Shown here: piece after piece, positions 10,667 to 22,000 of the stretch
Position numbering within the stretch: position 1 is the first letter of the stretch
How the letters are laid out: every line of letters begins with the position of its first letter
Assembly (NCBI GenBank): GCA_019188255.1
Contig: JAETXT010000015.1
Coordinates: forward strand, 1,116,001-1,180,000
Direction of reading: 5' to 3'
DNA length: 64,000 nt
Source of the DNA: Verticillium longisporum
Lineage: Eukaryota > Ascomycota > Sordariomycetes > Glomerellales > Plectosphaerellaceae
Made by a program: the position numbers and the translations under genes
The notes under the pieces: model-generated
Databases searched by the model: none
What the model saw: the letters and a program-made list of their open reading frames with translations, nothing else
What the model was told of the DNA's origin: nothing

Positions 10667-13244
10667 AGGTTTTGCGACGGAAACAGGGCTCAGGGTTGGT
10701 TGGTGGTGGGCTGTTAATACTGTTAATATTGCGCAGCCGCTCGACATGCGTGTGCCATGTTCGCGCGTTTGAGGGCCCGACGCAACCTGATCGAGGCGAG
10801 ATACCCAGACAGAGGGGCCAGGCTTCGATTTAAATTGCCCCTTCTGGACTTTGGCTGAGGCCACCCCCAATGGAGCGGTTCCGGTTACGAAATATGCAGT
10901 GGTCAAGGGTCGGCCGCGGTACCTGGGTCCCATGAGCGACGGCCAACCAGGATGAATAGAGTGAGTGCATGTCAGTGTTGGACCCTGGAGGTCAGCATAA
11001 CGCCACTTTGTAGAGGGATTGTAAGTTTTTATCCGCCACCGTCGATGAAGTAGGGCCGCTCGTGGACGGATAGCGAACTGGATATTGGAGCAGGTCGATG
11101 GTCGAGGCGCCCATGTGACGTGAGCCATGGCTGCAGACAATCTTGTCAACATGTCCCCCTTCTGGGCTCGAACCGTTGTCAGTACCTTTGATCTGGGACA
11201 ACGACGACAAAAGGTATATGTAGGATTGACCGACGTCAGAGAAAGTGGGATGACATGGATGGATGTACAACCCCCTTCGTTGGCGAGCCAGAGTGGATGA
11301 CGGAGGGGCGGGCGAAGAGACGAGATGGCAACCTGCTCACATTCTCTACCACCCGCACCCGCACCCGCACCCGAACCCACAAGCACAAACAAGCCCATCC
11401 ATCCCATGCAGTGAAGGCCGTGATGGGCCGAGTTCCGAGCCGGTGCCGTGATGTGTTCGAAGCAGAAGCGAGATGGTCTGCCGCATCGCCAGTGGGAATG
11501 GCGTCTACAAGGGACCCTCTTGGGATTCAACCGGCGGTTTGGGATCGCCGTGGACTCGCACGTTGGACGAAGACTGCCCTTCCACTAGCAGTGAACAGAG
11601 AGGTGTTGGCAAACTCTTTGAGGCAGAGAGCAGGACGAGGACAAGGACCAGGACGGACCTCAGGTGGAGTCGAGGAACGGGTGTTGTCAGTGCACCCAAT
11701 CCCGAAAACTTGCTCACTTCTGTCTGTTAGGCGCCCCTTGTCACTGCTGTTTGGACACCCGTTTGCCTGTTTGCGGCAAGAACGCATGGGGGCGAGTGGG
11801 GGAGGCTTGCCAGCTTCCTGCCAGCTTCTGCCCACCGTCACTGCCTCCAGGCCTCCATCGGCCTTCGTTTCAGGGGTCCTCTGCAGGGCCGAACAGGCAG
11901 GCAGGGAGGGCCGGATTGGAAGCACCCCTGGGTCCCACCTTCCAACCCCACCCCCCTCCAGCTCCAGGCTCTGGGCCGCACTTGATCGATGCTTTCTCAT
12001 CCCCGTCTCACCACGACATGCCCGCGTCCCCAGCCGAGTCGAGAACCACCACCCCCTCCAACTGCGAGCGCCGGCGCCTTGGAAAGCAACTCCGATTTTT
12101 CATCCATTCCTTGTCCTCGCCTGTGTCGGAGAGGAAAAGAGAGAGAGAGAGAGCGAGGGTGCGCGCGCATGAGAGGAGACATCATTGCACCATGCGTTGA
12201 CCTCATCACCCGCTGTCCCGTGTCTCTACAGCCTGACGCTATTCCGTCAAAAGTCCACGCCTTCGCCCACCTTGGTAGCTCTTTTCGATTACCTGGCACG
12301 AACGAACGCACAACACCATAGAACGGCAAGCCAGCCAAGAACAGCTCCAGCACCAGCGATTCTCTCTGTCCGACCGCAATCCAAGACCGCGCCGCCCCAC
12401 GCCATCGGCCGCCGGGACAGATCCAGGAGGCTAGCCTGCTTTCTCCTCGTGATACCTGAGACCCTTACTTTACCTCTACCGACTTTCGCCTTCCCCTCCT
12501 CTCACGCCTGCCTACGCCTTTTTCGTGCGCACGCTCGCCCGACGAGAACCAGGCCATTATTTCCCCCGATCGCCAGCTGCCCGCTTACGCTCTCTAACGC
12601 ACCACACAAGGCTACCAGCCTACCTATGTGAGGAGGACCCTGATCCGCGTCCCTCAGGAGCCGTGCCGCCAAACACCAGGTCGACTTTCTACTTTGCTTA
12701 CCGCGCAAGATACCCGCCCACTACCTCCCCCCCCCCCCCCCTCACGTGGGGCCGCGCCTTGCTCATCCATGTTCTGCCTCTGCTTCGCCTTGCCTTGCCT
12801 TGCCGTCGCTGGAGATTAACCCCCCCTCTCTCATCCATCGGCCGTCCAACGGTACACCGCGTTTTCTCCGTCCGTTTCCCCGTTCCTTCAACAAACTTTC
12901 TCGGCATTTCTTACCCTGCGACCTCCTTCCGCGCCCCGACGTTGCTCGATACCTTTGGAATCAACACGGAGAGCGCGAAAACCCAGTTCCTGGCCCTCGT
13001 CTGCGACAAGAGCTCTGGTACGTGCGTCAGGGCTCAACTTTGCCTATCGTCTGTGTCTGTATTCACGACCACGATCACGACGCCTACTCCGTCAATAGCC
13101 CTCTGCGGCCCCGGTTCACGCCCACTCGCCGCCCTCTTGTCGGCGGCCTCTCGATTTGATCGACAGTCGTCTGGCTCGATCGACAATTGTCTGGCTTGGT
13201 GATAGCAATCCTCCTCTTGACACACATCTCAAAACCAGCCCACC
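10667..13244. other. long non-coding stretch and leader before the copper-fist gene
   Basis: About 2.6 kb with no supported gene. It contains a CCCGCA hexamer repeat at 11,351-11,374, a GA microsatellite at 12,139-12,153, and a poly-C run near 12,727-12,741. From about 11,900 onward the coding-strand sequence is strongly C/T-rich, as in long leaders of fungal regulatory genes. Confidence 0.55.
11351..11374 (+). repeat. CCCGCA hexamer repeat
   Basis: About four tandem copies in non-coding DNA, the last imperfect (CCCGAA). Confidence 0.7.
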
Positions 13245-14970
13245 ATGCCGCTCATCAACGGTCAGAAGATGGCCTGGTATGTTCACCCCTCATTTCATAT
13301 ATCCCTTTGGTCGTTCCTGAAGCCTTCTCTTCCCCGTCGAATCTCTAAAGCGCCCTCTTCTCCTACCTCCAACCACCCCACTGACCTGTCACCCGCCCCC
13401 TTGCAGCGAGCCATGTATCCGCGGCCATCGTTCCACCAAATGCACGCACGCAAACGAGCGCCTCATGGTACCCGTGCGGAAACCCGGCAGGCCTCTCAGC
13501 ACATGCCCGCACCCGCCGAGTCGTGGCTGCGGCTGTGGCAGTGTGACGGCCGCCATCCCGAGAAAGCAGAAATGTAACTGCGGTCCGTCGACGCCCGCCG
13601 ACTCCGACATTTTCAAAGTCGAGTCTCCCGCCAGCGAGGCCGTTCCTACGTCGCCAGCTCGGTCCTCCACCGTGTCGAGCGCATCGTACCGAGTCCAGAA
13701 GCAAAGCAGCAAACCCAGCAGCCGAAAACAGTCTTTCGGACCCGCCACACTAGACCGCATCGACAGCAGTCAGTTCAACATTATCCCGGCCTTTGACGCA
13801 GCTCAGACGATACCGCCACACCTAAACGGCGGCATGGATGCCATGGGAATGCCGACGCCCAGGCCGAGCATGGAGTACGGCCAAATGCCCATGATGGGAC
13901 CTGATGGAATCTTGCAGAGTCATATGGTGTTCCCCATGTATCAAACTCCCATGCCGCCCATCATGCTGCCGCCAGACGTCCAAAAGCAGCCGGGGGGGCC
14001 GACCATGGCCGCACCGAAGCCTCCTACTGCCAACCCAGCAACAGACAGCCCGAAGAATGGCGGAGGCGGCTCCTGTTGCTCAGGGGGCGCCAAGAGCGCC
14101 AAGAGCGCCAAAACGACCCCGCCGGCCAGCACCGAATCCAGCCCAAAGGTCGCCCCGAAGCCTAGCACGGGCAGCTGCTGCTCGTCGAAGAACAAGAGCC
14201 CGCCCTCGACGAAGAATGGAACGCTCAACGGAACGCCGCTACCGGCTATCAACGGAGTGGCCGTGCCGCCATTCCAGCCGCCCACCGCCCTGGCGTCGCA
14301 GGTGTTCCAGCAGTATTACCCCCAGCCGACGCTCTTCCACTATCCGGCCAGCTACGGCTCCTACATGACGCCACTCCAACCCGCTCAGTGGCGGCAGACG
14401 ATGCAGGCGTTGCAGTACCGACAGGCTCTGCCTGCGAATGGGTCATACGACATACCGACGCCGATGGTCTACGGTCAGAATGCTTCGCCAGTAAACGGCA
14501 TGGGGACATCTCATGAATGCACATGCGGCGACGGTTGCCAGTGTGTCGGCTGCGCAGCTCACCCATACAACAATGCAACGCAGGATTACGTCCGCTCGGC
14601 CTGGCAGAGCATGGTGGAGGACTCCTACCAACACTCCAACGGCCATGGGCTGCACGTTGCGAATGGCAGCGACGGGGCCAACGGAGCCAACGGAACCAAC
14701 GGACACGCTGACGGGATCAATGGCGCCTCAGACCTCCCTCCGTCTCGGGATGGCGAGGTGAGCGGCTCGCCTACGGCTCCACAAACGCCTTCTGATGCGA
14801 CGTCTGGCGTGGGCGAGGAGCTCTCCGCCAATGACTTCTTCTTCGTCAACTATCCATTCGGTGGGGATTCCTGCTCAGGAGAGACAGCCTTCTGTCCTTG
14901 TGGTGATGACTGCCAGTGCTTGGGTTGTTCGATACACAACAACACGACGGTCCCGGTGCCGGAGGAATAA
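13245..14970 (+). CDS. copper-fist DNA-binding transcription regulator
   Basis: Predicted copper-responsive nuclear regulator of the ACE1/MAC1/Cuf1/GRISEA class, 531 residues. Exons are 13245-13276 and 13407-14970; the 130-nt intron interrupts the Cys codon in MPLINGQKMAC. Splicing restores CEPCIRGHRSTKCTHANERL followed by RKPGRPLSTC, the copper-fist with its Cys/His ligands and the GRP minor-groove element. The middle is Pro/Met-rich with two Ser-Cys-Cys motifs. Two Cys-rich motifs near the C-terminus, CTCGDGCQCVGCAAH and CPCGDDCQCLGC, resemble the copper-sensing REP modules of MAC1/GRISEA-type activators. This favours a role in high-affinity copper uptake over metallothionein activation; that is inference. 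A long leader precedes it. Confidence 0.93.
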
Positions 14971-15647
14971 ATGGCGGGGACGAGCGAGAAAAAGGAGGGG
15001 TACTTGATGACATTTGCTGGTATGAAATGATGGGCATTTTTACATATACTGGCACATGGGTCGCACAATCGCGCTTTAACGAATGAGCCTTCTTTTGCCA
15101 TGAAGGACGATGATCGATACCCTTGAACAGTGGGAATGAGAGGAGAAACAACTAGGTAGCATATAGAGATGTCCATGTGGTGATGGACGGCAAGTGGCAC
15201 GAAGCCCCACTCTGTGCATATCCCCCACAAAGCGATGATTCCCAATACCACCTGAATGAAACATTCGCCAGCCGTTCATGCACAGACACGAGACGACGCC
15301 TCATCCCAACCACGCTGCGACACCAGTTCTCTCCCCCACGTCATCGTCTCTTCTTCAAACATCCGTGAAACGGAACAGATCTGCATAACGCTTGCGACGA
15401 AAGATCCGATCGACCGAGCGGCCAACGCACTGACACAGAGCCAGGCAAAAAGGGTTCCACTGACGGGTGTCATCCGAGCTGGGATCATCGTGAGACACAT
15501 GCTTTCACTCAGGCGACCAACGACATACCAACAACACTCGACTCAAGCCAGATCTGGCACATGAGCAACTTGACGTTGGCTTGCATCTCGCGCGACTTTA
15601 ACCTCCCTCTCCCGGAATCAAGACCAATCATAAGAAAGGAACCAAAG
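14971..15647. other. intergenic region
   Basis: About 680 bases between two plus-strand genes. No gene, RNA or repeat was recognised; the last part is the likely leader of the RS-rich gene. Confidence 0.55.
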
Positions 15648-16778
15648 ATGCCAGGCCACAACGACGACCAGCACACCAAGGCCCCTCGCCGGGGCGCGTT
15701 GAGATCCCGCTCCCGCTCTCGCTCCCCGCGCGCCTCAGACAATGACCGCCGCTCCCACCACCCCCGCCGCCGCTCCCCAGACGCCTCTACCTCGCGCCGC
15801 CACGAGACGCAGCACCACCACCACCACCACCATCACAAACACCGCTCGTCCCGCTGCGAGCGCCCCGCGCGGCAGCAGCTCCCCTTTGAGGCGCGCCCGC
15901 TGCACAAGTCGGACCTGGCCGCCTTCCGCCCGCTGTTCGCCTACTATCTCGACCTGCAAAAGGGGCGCGACATCCAGGCCATGGACGAGCGCGAGGCGCG
16001 CGGGCGGTGGAAGTCGTTTGTCGGCAAGTGGAACGACGGCGCGTTGAGCGAAGGGTGGTATGACCCCGCCATGTTTGCGTCGGCCGTCGAGCGGGCGCGG
16101 GAGATTGGGCTCGACGACGAGCGTGACGATGACGACTACGGCGCGGAGGACCAGCGGCGTGTTGCTGCTGCCCGTACGACGGCTTCCGAGGACGGCGCGG
16201 CCGAGGCGAGGGGCCGCGGGACTGACAGCGACGACGACGACGACGACATGGGACCCGCGCTGCCGCCGTCTGCGAGGTGGGGGGCTGCTGCTGGCGCGAG
16301 GGCCGGGCCGGGGATGCCGAGCCTCGACGATGTGGCGGCGTCGCGCGAGCAGAGGGCCGAGGACGCGGCGCGCGCGCAGAGGGAGGCGGCGGAGGATCTG
16401 CGGCACGAGAGAAGGGCGGACCGGCGGGAGCAGCGGGAGAAGCTGGACGAGCTCGTGCCGCGGGCCGAGGCCGGGACGAGGGAGCGCAGGCTGGAGAAGA
16501 AGGCCATGGTCAACGACAAGATGAAGGGGTTCCGAGAGGGGTCGCCGGGGGGGGCGGTCGTCGGGGACCGGGAGCTCATGGGCGGGGGCGACGGCGTGGA
16601 GGAGCTGCGCAGGGAGCGGGAGCGGGAAGAGAGGAAGAAGACGGAGCGGGAGCTGCGCCGGGAGGAGATTGCCAGGGCCAAGGCCGCTGAGCGGGAGGAA
16701 CGCGTGCGGGAGTGGAAGGAGAGGGAAGAGGGCACCATGAAGGCGTTGAAGGAGCTGGCCAAGGCGAGGTTTGGCTAG
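15648..16778 (+). CDS. RS-rich, coiled-coil protein, probably splicing related
   Basis: A single-exon gene of 376 residues from the ATG at 15648. An in-frame ATG at 15561 would add 29 residues that look like leader. The N-terminus is Arg/Ser-rich (SRSRSRSPR) with an eight-His tract. A conserved core at about residues 85-150 reads LPFEARPLHKSDLAAFRPLF and GRWKSFVGKWNDGALSEGWY. An acidic stretch follows, and the second half is a long Glu/Arg helix, probably coiled coil, with REREREERKK. Fungal relatives are often labelled RNA helicase HEL117, but I see no helicase motif, so that name is not supported. The RS domain suggests a nuclear RNA-processing role. Confidence 0.8.
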   Translation: MPGHNDDQHTKAPRRGALRSRSRSRSPRASDNDRRSHHPRRRSPDASTSRRHETQHHHHHHHHKHRSSRCERPARQQLPFEARPLHKSDLAAFRPLFAYYLDLQKGRDIQAMDEREARGRWKSFVGKWNDGALSEGWYDPAMFASAVERAREIGLDDERDDDDYGAEDQRRVAAARTTASEDGAAEARGRGTDSDDDDDDMGPALPPSARWGAAAGARAGPGMPSLDDVAASREQRAEDAARAQREAAEDLRHERRADRREQREKLDELVPRAEAGTRERRLEKKAMVNDKMKGFREGSPGGAVVGDRELMGGGDGVEELRREREREERKKTERELRREEIARAKAAEREERVREWKEREEGTMKALKELAKARFG

Positions 16779-18294
16779 TCTTGTCTGTCCTGTGCAGCAA
16801 GGGGCTACCTAGTGCCTGCTCTCATTTCTCGAGGTTGAGGTTTGAGATGCTTGTGTGGTTTTCTCTACTTTTGCAGCATTCAGGTAGTCAGGCCTGAATT
16901 TACTACAGATTTCTACCATTCGTTGGTTGCGTTGCTTGATGGTCAGTCTGTGCATTGGTTGACATGTTGGGATGATGACAGGCGGCCCGGCATGCCCCCA
17001 ACGGTACCCATCGGGGCGCAGGTCACCTTGGGTTCGTGGAATATGTACACCAGCAGATTCTCGTCCAGCTGGCTGATGGGAACCATTTCGGACTCACGAA
17101 TCAGTGATCGAAACAGGTAAATTGACGCCCAGGTCCTAGGTCGCTGTAGCCCCTGAGCTCCCTTCTTTTTACAGTCTTTATGTTACGGCATTCAGTTCAA
17201 TTCAAGTCTGTATTCATTGGTTTTGCTTTGGGAAAACATGGCTTGATGGTTAACCACACGGACCATTATTCTAATTCGAGTAGATTGCTGAGCAATTTCA
17301 CCGCCATGGACCTTGATATTCATCGCCATCTGGGGCCGTAAATGCTGCTCCTGTAATGAATTGTCCTGACTACCAGCTCAAGACAGTTTAGATGTCGTTT
17401 TCCAGTACTTTGAGCCTGCTCTGAACCTCCATCTCGGCGTGGTTCCGCAAGCAATGGAGGCAGAGTCGGCCCCGGATCGATTCTACTCAATATATCTGGA
17501 GGGCTTGCCTTTGATACTGGTCCAGAATCATTATTTTACCTAGAGCTCAGACTGCAATGTCGCACCTCAGCACGATTCTTCAGACATGCCGTCGCGCTGA
17601 ATCCATCTGTCTTGTTGCTGTGGATGACAACTGGTCTCATCCAGCACTGTTTCCAGCTCTTGGGCAACTAATTGAGTACCTCCGCCACAGTTTATCGATG
17701 ACTCCACAATTTTCATCATGAGCAGAAATTCATCGATGAGATTGTTGGCGACTGGTGGACAATGTCAAATTCTCTTCTGTCGGACTTCCTCCTGTTCGTG
17801 CACGGACACCTCACGTGACACATATACTGCAAATGGACGGCCGCGGCAGGTCAGAGATAAGCAGGAATACGACAAGCTCGAGTTCATCTAGTGTCAGATC
17901 CAAACCATAGCTCTGTGAGTTGGGAAACCCTTCAGATGTTTCTCCCGGGGCATGTCCGTGTACAATGTGCAAGCAAGGTTGAAGGGTGCGCGCAACGGGT
18001 CGCATCCATATGCAGGGACCCCACTCTTGACCACATCTCAGGGTCCAACTCAATTCTGACTCTGAGATTTTCCCCTCACTCACTCAGAGCCTGGCCTTCA
18101 TAAAAACTTAAGCTCTGAAGTCCTGTAAGCAGTTCAGGCCTCATTCGAACGGCCCAAGACTTACATTCGGACCAGGATACCCTCACGAAGGACGTCACAG
18201 CACATGCCAAATCTTGAAATTACCCCACCAACGACCCCGCCATCAGGATTCCTCACCAACATTAACATCACCTATCCCACAGGACTCCGCCACT
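16779..18294. other. intergenic region, no gene recognised
   Basis: About 1.5 kb with lower GC than its neighbours and many stops in all frames. I see no transposon motif, tRNA or repeat. It separates the RS-rich gene from the methyltransferase gene. Confidence 0.55.
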
Positions 18295-19059
18295 ATGCCT
18301 TCCGACAATGAGGACGACGTGGGCGATATGTTTGCGGAACCAGAAGACTACTACCCACCCACCCCGCCACCGACCTCCGTCACCCACACCCTCGCCTCGG
18401 GCCGCACCCTGACGCTGCACCTCGTCGGCTACAGCGCGACAGAGGCCCACCACCTCTGGAACGGCTCTCGCGTCGTCTCCGACTACTTCGAGGCTCTCCC
18501 GCCAAGGGTCGCCTCGCGCACCGTCCTCGAGATTGGCGCCGGCGCCGGCCTCCCGTCCCTCACCGCCGGCCTCCTCGGCGCGCGCCGCGTCGTCATGTCT
18601 GACTACCACGACGTCGACATAGTGCAGACGATGCAGAAGAACATTGATGTCTGCGAGGGCGCCGACGAGGTTGTGGCCAAGGGCTACGTCTGGGGCGCCG
18701 ATCCGGCGCCGTTGCTCGCCGAGTTGCCCGAGCCCGAGGCCAAGTTTGATGTCCTCATCCTCGCAGACCTGCTGTTCCGGCACTCAGAGCACGGGACGCT
18801 GGTGAAGACAATCGATATGACAATGTCCAAGAAAAAGGAGAGCAGGGCATACGTCTTCTTCACTTCCTACAGGCCGTGGCTGCGCCACAAGGACCTCGTG
18901 TTCTTCGATGTGGCTAGGGAGAAGGGTTTCCTGGTGGAGCAGGTGATCGACCGCAAGATGGAGAAGAAGCTCTTCGAGAACGACCCTGGCGATGAGGAAG
19001 TGCTGAAGACGGTATCGGGGTATGAGTTGCGGTGGCCGGAATCCGAGTGCGAGCTTTGA
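18295..19059 (+). CDS. efm7: EFM7/NNT1-like protein N-terminal and lysine methyltransferase
   Basis: Predicted cytosolic S-adenosylmethionine-dependent methyltransferase of methyltransferase family 16. Yeast EFM7 methylates the N-terminus and adjacent lysine of elongation factor 1A. The product is 254 residues without introns, close to the 261 of yeast. The ATG at 18295 gives MPSDNEDDVGDMFAEPEDYY, a typical acidic start; the frame is open upstream only from a TTG. Motif I is VLEIGAGAGLPSLTAG at about residue 80. The post-II block is FDVLILADLLFRHSEH, and FTSYRPWL follows. No targeting signal is seen. The family assignment is firm and the exact substrate is inferred from orthology. Confidence 0.9.
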   Translation: MPSDNEDDVGDMFAEPEDYYPPTPPPTSVTHTLASGRTLTLHLVGYSATEAHHLWNGSRVVSDYFEALPPRVASRTVLEIGAGAGLPSLTAGLLGARRVVMSDYHDVDIVQTMQKNIDVCEGADEVVAKGYVWGADPAPLLAELPEPEAKFDVLILADLLFRHSEHGTLVKTIDMTMSKKKESRAYVFFTSYRPWLRHKDLVFFDVAREKGFLVEQVIDRKMEKKLFENDPGDEEVLKTVSGYELRWPESECEL

Positions 19060-22000
19060 GAGGTTGTTGGACCTAGGATCGGGACCAAACGTCGGCTAAA
19101 ACCACAACAAAGGCGTAACAGGCGGGCATATGATCACAGTCTAGTTGCGTGAATGACTATGATCCTTGGGGTAGGGGCTGCAGTAGGTGCGGAAATGGCT
19201 CATCCAAGGGCAAAAATGCAGTGGATACTGCCTTTATTCAGGAGCCTAGAACTGCATTCACACGAATGACGAGATCACGAGCTTCTCCTGGCATCGATTC
19301 ATTGGAGCATACGCAGCCACACAGTTCCGTACACATCGACTGCATACCTTCCCACCACTGAGGCGCAGAGTTGAACGCCCAAGCCGGGGGCCCAGCAAAG
19401 AGCTCGGGCAGGAGCTCTGAATGACCTCTGATGGCCAATGGCAACCGTGTGGACCGAGATCATCCGAACTCAAAAGCCTGCAAGCTGCCAGAGGTCTGGG
19501 ACAAGGCGAGTTAACCGTAGAACGAGGGGAGGGGGATCATGGAATATTCCAAGGCGGGGGTGGCCTTCGATGCAGAACGCCTAGCTATCGACATGGGTGC
19601 CGTGCAAGGTGACATGGTGCTACGTCGACAATGTTGTGTCAGTAGGTGGAACTCTGCTGAAAGACCTGGCTATGAGCAGTAACTGGTACCCAACTTACAC
19701 TGCATACAGACGACCGAAGTGTGTATCTGTCTCCTTCTAACTCTGGCTGCCCATTGTCAACGTTGTGGCCACACTCCAGTCGCTGATACAATGCCGGACA
19801 AGTCCAGGTTTGTCACCCGTCGGGTATGAGGCAGCTTTGAACAGCCGAGATCATGTGTTGTAGCCAGGGATACTGCATGTGCAGGCTCGGCTTCGAGTTG
19901 CGCTACGAGGGCGCTGATAGTAGAGGGTGAAGGTATCGTAGCTGTGCCCCGTTTCCCCCACAGGCGTGTCTCGAAAAAGAACCCCCAAGCTGTAAATTAA
20001 CACCCACACAGGCCCATACCACCCGGACAATCAACACACCTCTGGACCCCAAATCATATGCAGCATCTTAGCGCTCGTCTGCGAAATGTGCCTGTAGTGG
20101 TGGTCTGCCGGGGCGGGGGCGGGGGGTGTTCGTCCAATGTGGTGGCACAGGAGGTGGTTGAAAGTCAGGCGTACAATCTCGAGCTAGAAACGGTGCAGGT
20201 GTTTCGTGATACCACTGGGCGCCGAGGGAGGACCGTCCAAGACTCAGGGCCGACACAGGGCGAAGAAACAAGAATAGTTGTGAGCTGAAGGCTGTTGTTT
20301 GACGAAGGTCGTCGACCAAATGCAAGCCGTTGTTGCCAAGTGGCCATGACCATGACTGGCCGTCAGGTACCAGCCGCACCACAAGAATAAATGCCTGTTG
20401 TAGAGGTGCCAGGGTTACAGGGTTGTGACCACGGAAGAGCTGTCTCCTGCCCGAGGATAGGCTACCCCACATTTTGCAGCGGGCGCCTGGCGACCAGCAA
20501 CAACCATTCCAGGGCTGCCTGTGTGTTCACCTCCGCACCTCCATATTTGGCACAAGTACAAAGGCGGTCAGTGTCTGTTGAGTGATGTGCGGCAGGATCA
20601 GCATCTGAGACAACTGCTAGCTTGGGATTGGCGATGCGATTGTGTCGTGTCTGGTCAAGAGTAGCCGCCGTGCGTCGCTGAAGCGCTGATTGCCTGCAAA
20701 TTCCAGAGACGAAGGAAAAAACAGGTGCAAACGATGAGCGGGTAGATTAGCCCACTCGAAGCGACACGAAACATTGCGGACGCCGCCGCCGTGGTGATGC
20801 GGCTTTCCGACGCTGTGATGGGGTGGGCAGAGGGACGTTGGATGGATGCGTCGGCCAGAGCCTGGATGGGAATGGATTCTCCTTTGGGGGTCTCCATCAG
20901 TTCATTTCCTCCTCATCTCCTCTCGGCCCCTCTCTGCTAGTGTCTGTCGCATTGTGACAGGCGTGCAGGCTATTCCTCCGAAAGTCAAGATGTGCGGCTC
21001 CATGTGCCTTTTGGGGAGGAGAAGACATGGAGAATCGGATCAAGCCCTGGATACCCGTTTTGTCGACCGGGTGCCTGCGGGAGGGAAAAAGGAGAAGACG
21101 GCGTCAAGAATGAGGAGAGAGAGTACAGCGACAAGCCAATGACCATAGGTTCGGCCGTCATTGGCGCCTGTGTCCTTGTCCTGTCTCGGCAAGGTTTCCG
21201 GGGCTTCTGTGAGGGGTCTGTCCCCAAAAGTCATTTCGAGCCTGGGTAGGTAGCCGGTGATGACAAACGGATTGGTGTTCGGCGATGGTCGGCTACGATG
21301 CTGGGGTTTGGTTTGGTTTGGTTTGGTGTTTGTTTCTGCGTCTTGTGAGGCTTCCTTGTCAGCGCTCCAATGTCCCCACACCTGGTGCAGAGGTGTGCAA
21401 GCAAGACATGGTGTTTTCGTTAGACTGCAGGATCGTGAGTCCACCCGAGGAAGACAAGAAGAACAGGTAAGGTAGGTACTGTAAGGTAGCGAGCATGCAG
21501 GGGATCCTCGGGCAGGCACATCATCACATGGAGACCCATTAGGTAAGTGGTGTATCTAAGGCCAACCTAAGCTGGGCAGGCGCCGGGAGGTTGGCAGGGG
21601 CAGTCGACAAATCTTGGCAGCTTCTCCAATGCGGAGTCAGACCCCACGAGCTGCTGCCCCCAGATTCTCCTTCCCAGCCCGCCCGCCGCCCCCTGCCCCT
21701 TCCCCCTTCCCCTTCCCTCCCCGCCCGCCCCTCTCTAGTCCCAGTCCCTAGCCCCAGCTTTTCCTTCCTCCAAGTCGAGTCGCACCTGCTCTTGCTGGCA
21801 GATTGACGTGGACCAGGCTTGCCAGGCTGCACTTGCCCCGAGGTCCAAGTCCAAGAGGCCAGAGACGGAGGTGTGATGAAGTCGGTCCTCTCACCCTCTC
21901 CCCACACTTTCTCCTCTCTCACCTCCACGGCCATCACGGCGCCCTGATCCATCACACACCACAGGTCCCAGAGAGCCTGAATACCCGTCTCTCTGAACCA

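Noticed and set aside
11164..11180. Second B-box-like word (GGTTCGAGCCC) on the minus strand
   Set aside because: T-stem pairing fails after two bases and no cloverleaf is possible.
9734..11530. 598-codon minus-strand open frame overlapping the SURP/CID gene
   Set aside because: Runs antisense through recognised SURP/CID exons and has no domain; a compositional shadow.
11255..12172. 305-codon plus-strand open frame upstream of the copper-fist gene
   Set aside because: Begins in a hexamer repeat, has biased Arg/Pro/Ser composition and no recognisable motif.
15561..16778. RNA helicase identity for the RS-rich gene
   Set aside because: No DEAD-box, Walker or other helicase motif is present; the label seems to be propagated annotation.
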